Below, one piece after another: positions 43,518 to 53,174 of a DNA stretch of 64,000 bases (position 1 is the first letter of the stretch; every line of letters starts with the position of its first letter). The notes below the pieces were generated by a model. It made no database searches. It saw only the letters and a program-made list of their open reading frames with translations, and was not told where the DNA came from. The DNA comes from Roseomonas sp. E05 (GTDB taxonomy: Bacteria; Pseudomonadota; Alphaproteobacteria; Acetobacterales; Acetobacteraceae), in assembly GCF_030063475.1 (NCBI RefSeq), contig NZ_JASIRT010000004.1:1-64000 (forward strand), read 5' to 3'. A program made the translations under genes and the position numbers.

Positions 43518-44370
43518 ACTGGCCGCCTTTGTCGGGCTGCGGCCGCGCCTGCTGCGCCTCGCCTACCGGATGCTCGGCTCGGTCGCCGAGGCGGAGGACG
43601 TGGTGCAGGAGACCTGGCTGCGCTGGCAGGGGGCCGGCAAGGAGGACCTCCGCGATCCGGAGGCCTTCCTGATCCGCATCGCGACGCGGCTCTGCCTGGA
43701 CGCGCTGCGCTCGGCCCGGCGGCAGCGCGAGACCTATGTCGGCCCCTGGCTGCCGGAGCCGCTGGTGGATCCCTTCGCGCCCGTGGGGCCATCCGTGGCG
43801 GACGAGCTGACGCTCACGATGATGCTGGTGCTGGAGCGGCTCTCTCCCGCCGAGCGCGCCGCCTTCCTGCTGCACGACGTGTTCGGGCTGGACTTCGCCG
43901 AGGTCGCGCGGAGCCTGGAGCGCGAGGAGGCCGCCTGCCGGCAGCTTGCCAGCCGCGCCCGCAGGCAGCTCCAGGCGGCGCGGCCGCGCTTCCCGGTGGC
44001 GCCGGAGGCGGGGCTGCGGCTGGCCGAGGCCTTCTTCGCCGCCTCGCGCAGCGGGGATGCCTCCGCGCTGCGGCAGATGCTGGCGGCCGAGGCGGTGGCG
44101 GTGACCGACGGTGGCGGCCGGCGCCGCGCGGCGCTGAACCCCATCCTCGGGCCGGAGCGCATCATCGCCTTCTTCGCCGGGCTGGCGCGCAAGGGCGTCT
44201 TCACCACCGCGCCGCCCCTGCATGTCGGGATGATCGACGGCCTGCCGGGCTTCATCACCCGCGAGCCGGATGCGGGGTTGCAGGCCACCGCCCTGCAACC
44301 CGAAGGGGAGTCCATCGCCGCGATCTACATCCAGCGCAACCCGGACAAGCTCCGGCATCTGCTCCAGTAG
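43507..44370 (+). CDS. ECF41-family RNA polymerase sigma factor with C-terminal SnoaL-like domain
   Basis: 287 residues. Sigma-2 ([20 protein letters not shown], to about residue 75) and sigma-4 ([23 protein letters not shown], about 105-160) are clear. All three ECF41 marks are present: the linker WLPEP at 81-85, DGGG at 201-204 and the terminal NPDKL at 278-282. The C-terminal domain (165-287) is the fused regulatory domain, which both activates and inhibits the sigma, so no anti-sigma gene is needed. It is translated from a start inside the AhpD-like gene. Confidence 0.95.
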   Translation: MPPELAAFVGLRPRLLRLAYRMLGSVAEAEDVVQETWLRWQGAGKEDLRDPEAFLIRIATRLCLDALRSARRQRETYVGPWLPEPLVDPFAPVGPSVADELTLTMMLVLERLSPAERAAFLLHDVFGLDFAEVARSLEREEAACRQLASRARRQLQAARPRFPVAPEAGLRLAEAFFAASRSGDASALRQMLAAEAVAVTDGGGRRRAALNPILGPERIIAFFAGLARKGVFTTAPPLHVGMIDGLPGFITREPDAGLQATALQPEGESIAAIYIQRNPDKLRHLLQ

Positions 44371-44374
44371 AAGA

Positions 44375-44395
44375 GGGGGGGGGAAGAGTTCCCCC
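44375..44395. repeat. Family-A-like dyad with a nine-G run
   Basis: GGGGGAA, GAG, TTCCCCC after a run of nine G residues (44375-44383), between the convergent sigma and pheA genes. It is likely a bidirectional terminator-like element. Confidence 0.6.
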
Positions 44396-44404
44396 GGCGC
44401 CTTT

Positions 44405-45259
44405 TCAGTCCGCCTGGGCCGCCTGGCCGAGCCGGTAGGGATGCGCCGGATAGGCACCGAGGACGCGCATCTCGCGCGAGAAATAGGCCAGCTCGCTGAG
44501 CGCCCGCTTCAGCGCCGGGTGCTCGGGGTGGCCATCCACGTCGCAGAGGAACTGGGTGGCGGTGAACTCGCCATCAAGCATGTAGCTCTCCAGCTTGGTC
44601 ATGTTCACGCCGTTGGTGGCGAAGCCGCCGAGCGCCTTGTAGAGCGCCGCCGGAATGTTGCGGACGCGGAAGACGAAGGTGGTGACGGTGTCGGGCGCAT
44701 CGAGCGGCGGATAGCTCGGCTCCCGCGACATGACATAGAAGCGGGTGGTGTTGTGGGCCGCGTCCTCGACGTTCCGCAGCAGGACCTCCAGCCCGTAGAT
44801 CTCGCCCGCCAGCGAGGAGGCGATGGCGGCGTCCTCCAGACTCGGGTGCTCGGCCAGCAGCTTGGCGGCGCCGGCGGTATCGGCCTCGATCACCGGCTCC
44901 AGCCTGCGCTCGCGCAGCAGGTTCAGCACCTGGCCGAGCGCGACGGGATGGCTGTGGGCGCGCTTCAGCCCCTCCAGCGTGGCGCCCTTGTGGGCCAGCA
45001 GGCAGTGCTCGACGCGCTGGTAGTGCTCACCCACCACGAAGAGGCCGGAATCGGGCAGCATGCGGTGGATATCGGGCACCCGGCCGGCCAGGGAGTTCTC
45101 GCAGGGCAGCATGGCCAGCTCGGCGCGACCCTCGCGCACGGCGGCCATGGCGGCCTCGAAGCTCGGGCAGGGCAGGGTGGTCCAGCCGGGATAGGCGCTG
45201 CGGCAGGCAAGGTCGGAATAGGCCCCGGGCATCCCCTGGAAGGCGATCACACCGCTCAT
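44405..45259 (-). CDS. pheA: Prephenate dehydratase
   Basis: 284 residues, the single-function form (no chorismate mutase domain). It makes phenylpyruvate for phenylalanine. Family motifs: [35 protein letters not shown] and the catalytic Thr-Thr-Arg in [13 protein letters not shown] (T171-R173). The C-terminal ACT domain (about 190-280) contains [14 protein letters not shown], where Phe feedback is normally sensed; the alphaproteobacterial LESY form replaces the ESRP form. It is single and diverges from the cytochrome c gene. Confidence 0.97.
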   Translation of the reverse strand: MSGVIAFQGMPGAYSDLACRSAYPGWTTLPCPSFEAAMAAVREGRAELAMLPCENSLAGRVPDIHRMLPDSGLFVVGEHYQRVEHCLLAHKGATLEGLKRAHSHPVALGQVLNLLRERRLEPVIEADTAGAAKLLAEHPSLEDAAIASSLAGEIYGLEVLLRNVEDAAHNTTRFYVMSREPSYPPLDAPDTVTTFVFRVRNIPAALYKALGGFATNGVNMTKLESYMLDGEFTATQFLCDVDGHPEHPALKRALSELAYFSREMRVLGAYPAHPYRLGQAAQAD

Positions 45260-45434
45260 CGTATTCCCTGCTCCGTCCCCTGCCGGAGGGTGGGCGCCGA
45301 TTCGCGCAACCTGCCGGCGCATCCGTCCACTGATCCCCACACTCTGGCGCGCAGCAGGAATAGTGCCGCCTCCGGCACGATGGCCCCCGCCGCGGTGGGG
45401 CAACGGGTTGATGCGCCCGTACTTCCCCACTATG

Positions 45435-45479
45435 GTCCGGGCGCTTCTAGTCGAGGCCCGGACAGCACGCAAATCGTGC
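45435..45479. promoter_or_regulatory. Two adjacent dyads in the cytochrome c leader
   Basis: GTCCGGGC (45435-45442) and GCCCGGAC (45456-45463) are separated by 13 bases, followed directly by GCACG/CGTGC with a CAAAT centre (45465-45479). They lie 30-80 bases upstream of the cytochrome c start. They could be regulator sites or mRNA leader hairpins. Confidence 0.35.
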
Positions 45480-45511
45480 GCGGCCAGATCAGCGGGGGAT
45501 GGATCGGCAGC

Positions 45512-46048
45512 ATGAGCTTGGAGGTCAATAAGGCGTTCGCGGCTGTGCTCACGGCCGGCATCGCCTTCATGGTTGCGGGCCTCATCGGCGAAACGGTCGT
45601 CCATCCGAAGAGGCTGGAAAAGACCGCGATCACCATCGAAGGCGTCGGCGAGACCGCCGCGACCCCTGCCGCCAGCGAGCCGCAGATCGAGCCGGTGGCG
45701 CCGCTGCTGGCCGCCGCCAACATCGAGGACGGCAAGCAGATCGCCGCCCGCATCTGCAGCGCCTGCCACACCTTCGAGCAGGGCGGGGCGAACAAGGTGG
45801 GTCCGAACCTCTATGGCGTGGTCGGCAACCACCATGCCCATCTGGAGGGCTTCAACTACTCGCCGGCCATGCAGGGCCTGTCCGACAAGCAGTGGGACTA
45901 CGAGGCGCTGAACCACTTCCTGGCCAGCCCCGCCCGCGCGATCCGCGGCACCCGCATGGCCTTCGCCGGGCTGCGCAGCGTGAACCAGCGGGCGGATGTG
46001 ATCGCCTATCTGCGCACGCTGTCCGACAACCCGCTGCCGCTGCCCTGA
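45512..46048 (+). CDS. Membrane-anchored class I cytochrome c (CycM-like)
   Basis: 178 residues. An uncleaved N-terminal helix (residues 8-28) anchors the protein to the inner membrane. A linker rich in Ala/Pro leads to the heme domain with C82-S-A-C85-H86 ([13 protein letters not shown]), [12 protein letters not shown] and axial Met149 (GTRMAFAGL). It resembles CycM, which carries electrons from the bc1 complex to terminal oxidases in Bradyrhizobium. The ccm genes at 13-18 kb would mature it. It overlaps the next gene by one base (TGATG). Confidence 0.92.
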   Translation: MSLEVNKAFAAVLTAGIAFMVAGLIGETVVHPKRLEKTAITIEGVGETAATPAASEPQIEPVAPLLAAANIEDGKQIAARICSACHTFEQGGANKVGPNLYGVVGNHHAHLEGFNYSPAMQGLSDKQWDYEALNHFLASPARAIRGTRMAFAGLRSVNQRADVIAYLRTLSDNPLPLP

Positions 46049-46821
46049 TGCGGCAGGCGCTGCTGGAGGCGGCCGAGGCGGCCGCCGATGCGGCGGGGGC
46101 GGTGATCCGCCCCCTTTTTCGTTCCGCGCTGCTGGTCGAGGCGAAGGGCGATGCCAGCCCCGTCACCGAGGCTGACCGCGCCGCCGAACGCACCATCCGC
46201 ACCCTGCTGGCCGAGCGCTTCCCCGATCACGGCGTGATCGGCGAGGAGTATGGCGCCGAGCGGGCTGAGGCCGAGTACGTCTGGGTGGTGGACCCGATCG
46301 ACGGCACCCGCGCCTTCGTCACCGGGCGGCCGCTCTTCGGCAGCCTGATCGGCCTGCTGCATCGGGGGCGCCCGGTGCTCGGCGTGATCGACCAGCCCGC
46401 CACGGGTGAGCGCTGGGTCGGGGTGGAAGGGGAGCCGCTGCGTTTCCGTGGGCCGATGGGCGGCACGCCGCGCACCCGCGCCTGCGCCCGCCTGGCCGAG
46501 GCGGAGCTGTCCTGCACCAGCCACGAGATGTTCTCCCCCGAGGAGGCGCCGCGCTTCGCGAAGCTGCGCGCCGCCGCGCGCCGCGTGACCTGGGGGGGCG
46601 ATTGCTACGCCTATGGGCTGCTGGCGCTCGGGCTGGTGGATGTGGTGGTCGAATCCGACCTCAAGCCCTGGGACTGGGCGGCGCTGGTGCCGGTGATCGA
46701 GGCTGCCGGTGGCGCCATGACCGATTGGGCGGGGGAGCCGCTGCGGCTGGGTGCGGCGGGGCAGGTGGCCGCAGTGGGCGATAAGGCGCTGCTGTCCGAA
46801 GTCTGCGGGCTGCTGGCCTGA
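46048..46821 (+). CDS. Inositol monophosphatase family, HisN-type histidinol phosphatase
   Basis: 257 residues. A lithium-sensitive metal-dependent phosphatase: ASPVTEADRAAERTI, GVIGEEYG (metal Glu66/67), DPIDGTRAFVTG (D82, D85) and DLKPWDWAALVPVIEAAGG. The GTRAFVTGRPLFGSLIGLL stretch is characteristic of alphaproteobacterial HisN enzymes, so histidinol-phosphate dephosphorylation is the likely role. Other sugar phosphates cannot be excluded. It is co-transcribed with cytochrome c by overlap; a composite repeat follows. Confidence 0.9.
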   Translation: MRQALLEAAEAAADAAGAVIRPLFRSALLVEAKGDASPVTEADRAAERTIRTLLAERFPDHGVIGEEYGAERAEAEYVWVVDPIDGTRAFVTGRPLFGSLIGLLHRGRPVLGVIDQPATGERWVGVEGEPLRFRGPMGGTPRTRACARLAEAELSCTSHEMFSPEEAPRFAKLRAAARRVTWGGDCYAYGLLALGLVDVVVESDLKPWDWAALVPVIEAAGGAMTDWAGEPLRLGAAGQVAAVGDKALLSEVCGLLA

Positions 46822-46825
46822 ACGC

Positions 46826-47074
46826 GGCCAGGGGGCGCCGCCCCCTGGACCCCTGCCGGGGTGACAGTGTCACCCCGGACCCTGCCATCCGTTGGGGCTC
46901 TGCCAGGCGCGCAGCGGCCATGGAAAATCCGGGAAGCCGCAGGCCCGGCGCCGGCAGCCGCCGAAGGACCATGCCCTCCGGCGCGTCCACACTGCATCGG
47001 CCGTTGAGGGCGGGGTCCGGGGGACACCGTTCCCCCGGCGGGAGGGCTTCGGGGGAGGGCGGCGCCCTCCCCGC
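46826..47074 (-). repeat. Composite family-B/C repeat element, long copy 1
   Basis: It contains CCAGGGGGC/GCCCCCTGG (46828-46848), the 23-bp palindrome centred on GGGGTGACAGTGTCACCCC (46856-46878), the shared words GGAAAATCC and CATGCCCTCCGGCGCG, GGGGTCCGGGGG/CCCCCGG (47017-47038) and GGGGAGGGC/GCCCTCCCC (47052-47072). The same modules in the opposite order lie between yejE and yejF. It fills the space between the HisN-like gene and yejA. Confidence 0.8.
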
Positions 47075-47147
47075 CTTTCGTTGCAAAGAGCAAGCGGGCG
47101 GCAGGGAGGTGTTGTCCCGGCGGGGCGGAACCCTCATCCTAAGGCCC

Positions 47148-49016
47148 ATGCGCCGCCGACACCTGCTGGCCTCCGGCCTTGCCCTCGCCTCCGGCCCCGT
47201 GCTGCCGCGCGCCTGGGCGCAGGCACCGACGCCCAACCTCGCGGACGGCAACCCGCCGCCGCGGCGGACCCATGCGCTGTCGCTGCTGGGCGAGCCCTCG
47301 CTGCCGGCCGACTTCACGCACTGGCCCTGGGTCAACCCGGACGCCCCGAAAGGCGGCCAGATGACGCTGACCGCCATCGGCAGCTTCGATTCCTTCAACG
47401 GCTACATCCTGCGCGGCACGCCGGCGGTTGGCCTCACCATGCTCTATGACACGCTCACCTTGCCGAGCAGCGAGGAAGCCAGCACCGAGTATGGCCATCT
47501 GGTCAAGGCCATCGAGGTGCCGCGCGACGGGCGCGGCGTGGCCTTCGAGCTGCGCGAGGAAGCGCGCTGGCATGACGGCAAGCCGATCACGGCGGATGAC
47601 GTGGTCTGGACCTTCAACACCCTGCGCCAGCACGGCCGGCCCTTCTACCGGGCCTATTGGGCTGATGTGGCGGAGGTGGTGGCGGAGGGGCCGCGCCGCG
47701 TCGTCTACCGCTTCAGCACCAACGAGAACCGCGAGCTGCCGCAGATCCTCGGGCAGATGGCGGTGCTGCCGCGCCACTGGTGGGAAGGCAAGGACTTCAC
47801 CCAACCCGGCCTGACCGTGCCGCTCGGCTCCGGCCCCTACCGGATCGAAAGCTTCGAGCCGGGGCGCAGCGTGGTCTATCGCCGCGTGCCGGACTACTGG
47901 GGCCGCAACCTGCCCACCCGCAAGGGCACCAACAACGTCGATATCACGCGCTACGAGTATTTCCGCGACACGACGGTGGCGCTGGAGGCCTTCAAGGCCG
48001 GGCAGATCGACCTGCGCACCGAGAACGTGGCGAAGGACTGGGCCACCGCCTACGACTTCCCCGCCGTCCGCCGCGGGCTGGTGAAGCGGGAGGAGATTCC
48101 GCACGAGCTGCCCACGGGCATGCAGGGCTTCGCCATGAACCTGCGCCGCCCGCTGTTCCAGGACAAGCGCGTGCGCGAGGCGCTCGGGTTGATGTTCGAC
48201 TTCGAGTGGATGAACGCCAACCTGTTCTACGGCAGCTATACGCGCACCACCTCCTACTTCTCGAACTCCGAGCTGGCGGCCAATGGCCTGCCTTCCGAGG
48301 GCGAGCTGATGGTGCTTTCCGCCTTCCGCGGGAAGCTGCCGGAGGCGCTGTTCACCACCGAGTTCCGCGTGCCGCTCTCGGATGGCAGCAACAACAACCG
48401 CGAGAACGCCCGCAAGGCGCTCGGCCTGCTGCGGGAGGCCGGCTGGGAGGTGAAGGAGCGCCGCCTGGTGAACGGCCAGGGCCAGCCCTTCAGCTTCGAG
48501 ATCCTGCTGAACGGTCCGACCTTCGAGCGCATCGCGCTGCCCTATATCCAGGCGCTGCAGCGGCTCGGCGTCGAGGCGCGGGTGCGCACCATCGATCCGG
48601 CGCAGTACCAGGTGCGGATGGACGACTTCGACTACGACATGACCACCGTGGTCATCCCCGAGAGCCTCTCGCCGGGCAACGAGCAGCGCGACTTCTGGAC
48701 CTCGGCCAAGGCCCGCGAGAAGGGCAGCCTGAACTACATGGGCATCGCCGATCCGGTGGTGGACGCGCTGGTGGAGCTGGTGATCTCGGCGCCCGACCGG
48801 CAGGCGCTGATCGACCGCACCCGGGCGCTCGACCGCGTGCTGCTCTGGGGGCACTACGTCATCCCGCACTGGCACAGCCGGACCTTCCGCGTGGCCTGGT
48901 GGGACAAGTTCGGCCGGCCCGAGCACAACCCGCGCTACGCGCTCGCCATCGACAGCTGGTGGGTGGACACCGGGCGCGAGCGGGCGCTGCCGGCGGACCG
49001 CAGCACGGCGCAGTAG
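47148..49016 (+). CDS. yejA: Peptide ABC transporter substrate-binding protein YejA
   Basis: 622 residues. Periplasmic solute-binding protein of the oligopeptide class (SBP_bac_5). The start MRRRHLLASGLALASGPVLP has a Tat-like RRRHLL and a cleavage region near RAWAQ. YejA marks include HALSLLGEPSLPADFTHWPW, YDTLTLPSSEEASTEYGHL, EARWHDGKPITADDVVWTF and LLWGHYVIPHWHS. In E. coli YejABEF takes up microcin C and small peptides. A family-A pair separates it from yejB. Confidence 0.94.
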   Translation: MRRRHLLASGLALASGPVLPRAWAQAPTPNLADGNPPPRRTHALSLLGEPSLPADFTHWPWVNPDAPKGGQMTLTAIGSFDSFNGYILRGTPAVGLTMLYDTLTLPSSEEASTEYGHLVKAIEVPRDGRGVAFELREEARWHDGKPITADDVVWTFNTLRQHGRPFYRAYWADVAEVVAEGPRRVVYRFSTNENRELPQILGQMAVLPRHWWEGKDFTQPGLTVPLGSGPYRIESFEPGRSVVYRRVPDYWGRNLPTRKGTNNVDITRYEYFRDTTVALEAFKAGQIDLRTENVAKDWATAYDFPAVRRGLVKREEIPHELPTGMQGFAMNLRRPLFQDKRVREALGLMFDFEWMNANLFYGSYTRTTSYFSNSELAANGLPSEGELMVLSAFRGKLPEALFTTEFRVPLSDGSNNNRENARKALGLLREAGWEVKERRLVNGQGQPFSFEILLNGPTFERIALPYIQALQRLGVEARVRTIDPAQYQVRMDDFDYDMTTVVIPESLSPGNEQRDFWTSAKAREKGSLNYMGIADPVVDALVELVISAPDRQALIDRTRALDRVLLWGHYVIPHWHSRTFRVAWWDKFGRPEHNPRYALAIDSWWVDTGRERALPADRSTAQ

Positions 49017-49034
49017 ATGGGTGCCGCGAGAAAA

Positions 49035-49130
49035 GGTCGGGGGAATGAATTCCCCCGAACCCCCATCTTTTTTCTGACGGATAAAAAAAAGATGGGGGGT
49101 GCGGGGGGAATTCCTTCCCCCCGCTCTTTT
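49035..49130. repeat. Inverted pair of family-A repeats between yejA and yejB
   Basis: Plus copy: stem TCGGGGGAA/TTCCCCCGA with TGAA loop, ending ACCCCCATC and six T residues. Minus copy: stem GCGGGGGGAA/TTCCCCCCGC with TTCC loop, and eight A residues preceding GATGGGGGG. The tails are complementary, giving one nested palindrome of about 95 bases. Best example in the window. Confidence 0.88.
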
Positions 49131-49154
49131 CCCCCGTGTGGGATGGGCTGACGC

Positions 49155-50255
49155 ATGGGCGCCTACCTCCTCCGGCGCATCGCCTTGCTGGTGCCGACGC
49201 TGTTCGGCATCATCCTGATCAATTTCGTCGTGGTTCAGTTCGCCCCGGGCGGGCCGGTGGAGCAGATGCTGGCCGAGCTGCGCGGCCAGGGCGGCAGCGC
49301 CATCGGCCGCCTCTCCGGCGAGAGCCAGGGCGAGACGCGGGCGCCCATGCGGCAGGGCGAATCCGGCCCCGTCGGCAGCTATCGCGGCGCGCGTGGCATG
49401 GACCCGGCCGTGGTGGCCGAGATCGAGAAGGCCTTCGGCTTCGACAAGCCGGCCTATGTGCGCTTCGTCGAGATGCTGAAGGGCTACCTGACCTTCGATT
49501 TCGGCGAGAGCCTGTTCCAGGGGCGCAAGGTGATCGACCTGTTGCTGGAGAAGCTGCCGGTCTCGGTCAGCCTCGGCCTCTGGTCCACGCTGATCATCTA
49601 TCTCGTCTCCATCCCGCTCGGCATCCGCAAGGCGGTGCGGGACGGCACGCGCTTCGACGCCTGGACCTCGGGCGTGGTGCTGGTGGGCTATGCGGTGCCG
49701 GGCTTCCTCTTCGCCATCCTGCTGGTCGTGCTCTTCGCCGGCGGCAGCTTCCTGCAGATCTTCCCGCTACGGGGACTGACCTCCTCCGGTGCCGCCGAAT
49801 GGCCCTTCTGGCAGCGCGCGCTGGACTATGCCTGGCACATGGTGTTGCCGACCCTCTCCCTGGTGATCGGCGGCTTCGCCGGCCTCACCATGCTGACCAA
49901 GAACAGCTTCCTGGAGGAGATCGGCAAGCAGTACGTGCTGACCGCCCGGGCCAAGGGCGCCGATGAGGGGCGCGTGCTCTACGGCCATGTGTTCCGCAAC
50001 GCCATGCTGCTGATCATCGCGGGCTTCCCGGCGGCCTTCATCAGCATCCTGTTCACCGGGGCGCTGCTGGTGGAGATCGTCTTCTCGCTCGACGGGCTCG
50101 GCCTGCTCGGCTTCGAGGCGGCGATCCGGCGCGACTATCCCGTGATGTTCGGCACGCTCTACATCTTCACCCTGCTCGGTCTGATCATGCAGATCGTCGG
50201 CGACCTGACCTACACGCTGATCGATCCGCGCATCGACTTCGAGGCGCGCCGATGA
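49155..50255 (+). CDS. yejB: Peptide ABC transporter permease YejB
   Basis: 366 residues, six membrane segments. It is the first permease of the Yej importer. The family opening [19 protein letters not shown] and [12 protein letters not shown] are present, followed by a longer periplasmic insert of the YejB type (residues 45-85). The EAA-type loop is [21 protein letters not shown], and the end [15 protein letters not shown] is diagnostic of this permease family. It overlaps yejE (ATGA). Confidence 0.95.
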   Translation: MGAYLLRRIALLVPTLFGIILINFVVVQFAPGGPVEQMLAELRGQGGSAIGRLSGESQGETRAPMRQGESGPVGSYRGARGMDPAVVAEIEKAFGFDKPAYVRFVEMLKGYLTFDFGESLFQGRKVIDLLLEKLPVSVSLGLWSTLIIYLVSIPLGIRKAVRDGTRFDAWTSGVVLVGYAVPGFLFAILLVVLFAGGSFLQIFPLRGLTSSGAAEWPFWQRALDYAWHMVLPTLSLVIGGFAGLTMLTKNSFLEEIGKQYVLTARAKGADEGRVLYGHVFRNAMLLIIAGFPAAFISILFTGALLVEIVFSLDGLGLLGFEAAIRRDYPVMFGTLYIFTLLGLIMQIVGDLTYTLIDPRIDFEARR

Positions 50256-51289
50256 GGCCGATCACGCAGCGGCGCCTGGCCAATTTCCGCGCCAACCGGC
50301 GGGGCTGGTGGTCGCTCTGGATCTTCCTTGTGCTGTTCCTGCTCACCCTCTTCGCCGAGCTGCTGGCCAACGACCGCCCGCTGGTGGCCAGGGTGGGCGA
50401 CGAATGGTTCTTCCCGGTGGTGCGGGAATATGCCGAGAGCGACGTCATCCCCGACGGCTTCCCGACCGCCGTGGTCTGGCGCGACCCCTATCTGCAGGAC
50501 GAGATCAGGCAGCGCGGCGGCTGGATGGTCTGGCCGCTGCTGCCCTACCGCTACGACACCATCATTCGCGACCTCGGCCGGCCCGCTCCCTCGCCCCCTT
50601 CCTGGAAGAACCCGCTGGGCACCGACGACCAGGCGCGGGACGTGCTGGCGCGCGTGATCTACGGCTTCCGCATCTCCGTGCTGTTCGGCTTCGCGCTGAC
50701 GCTGTTCAGTTCCGTCATCGGCATCGCCGCCGGCGCGGTGCAGGGCTATTACGGCGGCTGGGTGGACCTGAGCTTCCAGCGCTTCATCGAGATCTGGTCC
50801 GGCATGCCGCAGCTCTTCCTGCTCATCATCCTGGCCAGCGTGATCGAGCCGGGCTTCTGGACACTGCTCATCTTCCTGCTGCTGTTCTCCTGGATGTCGC
50901 TGACCGGGGTGGTGCGCGCCGAGTTCCTGCGCGGCCGCAACCTGGACTATGTGCGCGCCGCCAAGGCGCTCGGCGTTTCGGACACGCGGGTGATGACGCG
51001 CCATATCCTGCCCAACGCCATGGTCGCGACATTGACCTTCCTGCCCTTCCTGCTCTCCGGCAGCGTCACCATCCTGGCCAGCCTGGACTTCCTCGGCTTC
51101 GGCCTGCCACCGGGCTCGCCTTCGCTCGGTGAGCTGGTCAGCCAGGGAAAGAACAACCTGCAGGCACCCTGGCTTGGCATCACTGCCTTCGTGGTGCTCG
51201 GCGGCGTGCTGACATTGCTGATCTTCGTGGGCGAGGCCGTGCGCGACGCCTTCGACCCGCGCAAGCTGCCCGGAGGGAGCGAGGCATGA
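50252..51289 (+). CDS. yejE: Peptide ABC transporter permease YejE
   Basis: 345 residues, second permease. The extended N-terminal periplasmic loop (residues 45-130, with [18 protein letters not shown] and [18 protein letters not shown]) is the YejE mark. The EAA loop is [21 protein letters not shown]. The stop is at 51289, and a composite repeat of 250 bases separates it from the ATPase gene. Confidence 0.95.
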   Translation: MRPITQRRLANFRANRRGWWSLWIFLVLFLLTLFAELLANDRPLVARVGDEWFFPVVREYAESDVIPDGFPTAVVWRDPYLQDEIRQRGGWMVWPLLPYRYDTIIRDLGRPAPSPPSWKNPLGTDDQARDVLARVIYGFRISVLFGFALTLFSSVIGIAAGAVQGYYGGWVDLSFQRFIEIWSGMPQLFLLIILASVIEPGFWTLLIFLLLFSWMSLTGVVRAEFLRGRNLDYVRAAKALGVSDTRVMTRHILPNAMVATLTFLPFLLSGSVTILASLDFLGFGLPPGSPSLGELVSQGKNNLQAPWLGITAFVVLGGVLTLLIFVGEAVRDAFDPRKLPGGSEA

Positions 51290-51302
51290 TCGGCTCCAGC
51301 CT

Positions 51303-51548
51303 TCAGGAGGGGCTCCGCCCCTCCCGAACCCTCCCCGCCGGGGTGACAGTGTCACCCCGGACCCCACCCTCAGCGGCCTTTGAGTTGTTGGCGCGCCGGA
51401 GGGCATGGCCCTCCGGCGACTGCGAGCTCCGCTCCTGTGGCCATTTGGATTTTCCAGGGGGCTCTTTGGCCAGCAGCGGAAAAACGAAGGGCGGGGTCCG
51501 GGGTGACACTGTCACCCCGGCGGGGGTCCAGGGGGCGGCGCCCCCTGG
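51303..51548 (+). repeat. Composite family-B/C repeat element, long copy 2
   Basis: Modules: GGAGGGGC/GCCCCTCC (51306-51324), the 23-bp palindrome on GGGGTGACAGTGTCACCCC (51338-51360), CGCCGGAGGGC/GCCCTCCGGCG (51394-51418), GGATTTTCC, a second GGGGTGAC/GTCACCCC palindrome near 51500-51520 and CCAGGGGGC/GCCCCCTGG up to 51547. Read on the minus strand it matches copy 1 at 46.8 kb. It sits inside the yej operon. Confidence 0.82.
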
Positions 51549-51560
51549 GAGGCGGCCCGC

Positions 51561-53174
51561 ATGAGCACCCTTCTGGAGGTCGAGAACCTGGGCGTCGCCT
51601 TCCGTGGCCGGCAGGTGGTGCATGATGTCTCCTTCCGCGTGAACCCCGGCGAGACGGTGGCGCTGGTGGGAGAGAGCGGCAGCGGCAAGAGCGTCACCGC
51701 GCTGTCCTGCCTGCGCCTGCTGCCGAATGCCGGCGCCAACCCCACCGGGCGCATCCTCCTGGACGGCACGGATGTGCTGAAGGCCACGCCCGCCGCGTTG
51801 CAGCGCCTGCGCGGCGGTGTCGCGGGCATGGTGTTCCAGGAGCCGATGACCTCGCTGAACCCGCTGCACAGCATCGGCCGGCAGGTGGGCGAGGCGGTGC
51901 GGCTGCATCGGCCGCTGCGTGGTGCCGCGCTGCGGGCGCGCATCGTCGAGCTGCTGGAGCGTGCCGGGCTGCCGAATGCGCAGGACCGCCTGGACGCCTT
52001 CCCGCACCAGCTCTCCGGCGGGCAGCGGCAGCGCGTGATGATCGCCGCCGCGCTGGCCAACGATCCCAAGCTGCTGATCGCGGACGAGCCCACCACGGCG
52101 CTGGACGTGACCATCCAGGCGCAGATCCTGGAGCTGCTGGACGAGCTGAAGCGCCGCCTCTCCATGGCGCTGCTGCTGATCACGCATGACCTCTCGATCG
52201 TTCGCGCCCATGCCGACACGGTGGTGGTGATGCGGCATGGCCGGGTGGTGGAGCAGGGACCGGCGCGGCAGGTGCTGGCCGCGCCGCAGCACGACTACAC
52301 CAAGCTGCTGCTGGCCACCGAGCCGCGCGGCCGTCCGGCGCCGGTGCCCGCCGGGGCGCCGGAGGTGCTGCGGGCCGAGGCGGTGAAGGTGCACTTCCCG
52401 ATCCGCCGGGGCGTGCTGCGCCGGCAGGTCGGGGTGGTGAAGGCGGTCGATGGCGTCTCGCTCGAGCTGCGCCAGGGCGAGACGCTCGGGCTGGTGGGGG
52501 AGAGCGGCAGCGGCAAGACCACGCTCGGGCTCGCCTTGCTGCAGCTGGAGCGGAGCGCGGGGCGCATCCTGTTCGAGGGCCAGCCGATCCAGGGACTTTC
52601 GCGCGCCGCGCTGCGGCCGCTGCGGGCGCGGATGCAGATCGTCTTTCAGGACCCGTTCGGCTCACTCTCCCCCCGCATGAGCGTGGCGGAGATCGTCGGC
52701 GAGGGGTTGGCGGTGCATGAGCCCTCGCTCCGCCGCGCCGGGCGGCAGCAGCGGGTGACACAGGCTCTGGAGGAGGTGGGGCTCGACCCCGCGACTGCCG
52801 AGCGCTACCCGCACGAGTTCAGCGGCGGGCAGCGGCAGCGCATCGCCATCGCCCGGGCGCTGGTGTTGCAGCCGCGCCTGCTGGTGCTGGACGAGCCGAC
52901 CAGCGCGCTCGACGTCTCGGTGCAGGCGCAGGTGGTGGCACTGCTGCGCGGCCTGCAGGCGCGGCACCGGCTGGCCTATCTGTTCATCAGCCACGACCTG
53001 CGGGTGGTGCGCGCCATGGCGCATCGCATCATGGTGCTCAAGGGCGGCGAAGTGGTCGAGACGGGCGAGGCGGATGCGGTGACGCGGGCACCGCAGGCAG
53101 CGTATACAAGGGCGCTGATGCGCGCCGCCTTCCCGGATGGCGCCGGTGTGCTGGAAGCCTCTGCGAGCGAATGA
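51561..53174 (+). CDS. yejF: Peptide ABC transporter ATPase YejF (fused pair)
   Basis: 537 residues: two ABC ATPase domains in one chain. First: Walker A GESGSGKSVTALSCL at about residue 38, signature LSGGQRQRVMIAAAL, Walker B LLIADEPTTALD. Second: GESGSGKTTLGLALLQL, signature FSGGQRQRIAIARAL and LLVLDEPTSALD. This is the YejF architecture and completes a YejABEF importer. The ATG starts 13 bases after the repeat. It overlaps the next gene by four bases. Confidence 0.96.
   Translation: MSTLLEVENLGVAFRGRQVVHDVSFRVNPGETVALVGESGSGKSVTALSCLRLLPNAGANPTGRILLDGTDVLKATPAALQRLRGGVAGMVFQEPMTSLNPLHSIGRQVGEAVRLHRPLRGAALRARIVELLERAGLPNAQDRLDAFPHQLSGGQRQRVMIAAALANDPKLLIADEPTTALDVTIQAQILELLDELKRRLSMALLLITHDLSIVRAHADTVVVMRHGRVVEQGPARQVLAAPQHDYTKLLLATEPRGRPAPVPAGAPEVLRAEAVKVHFPIRRGVLRRQVGVVKAVDGVSLELRQGETLGLVGESGSGKTTLGLALLQLERSAGRILFEGQPIQGLSRAALRPLRARMQIVFQDPFGSLSPRMSVAEIVGEGLAVHEPSLRRAGRQQRVTQALEEVGLDPATAERYPHEFSGGQRQRIAIARALVLQPRLLVLDEPTSALDVSVQAQVVALLRGLQARHRLAYLFISHDLRVVRAMAHRIMVLKGGEVVETGEADAVTRAPQAAYTRALMRAAFPDGAGVLEASASE

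Noticed and set aside
44375-44383. Nine-G run as a phase-variation tract
   Set aside because: It lies after the sigma stop codon in an intergenic repeat, so length change would not alter a protein; it is more simply part of a dyad.
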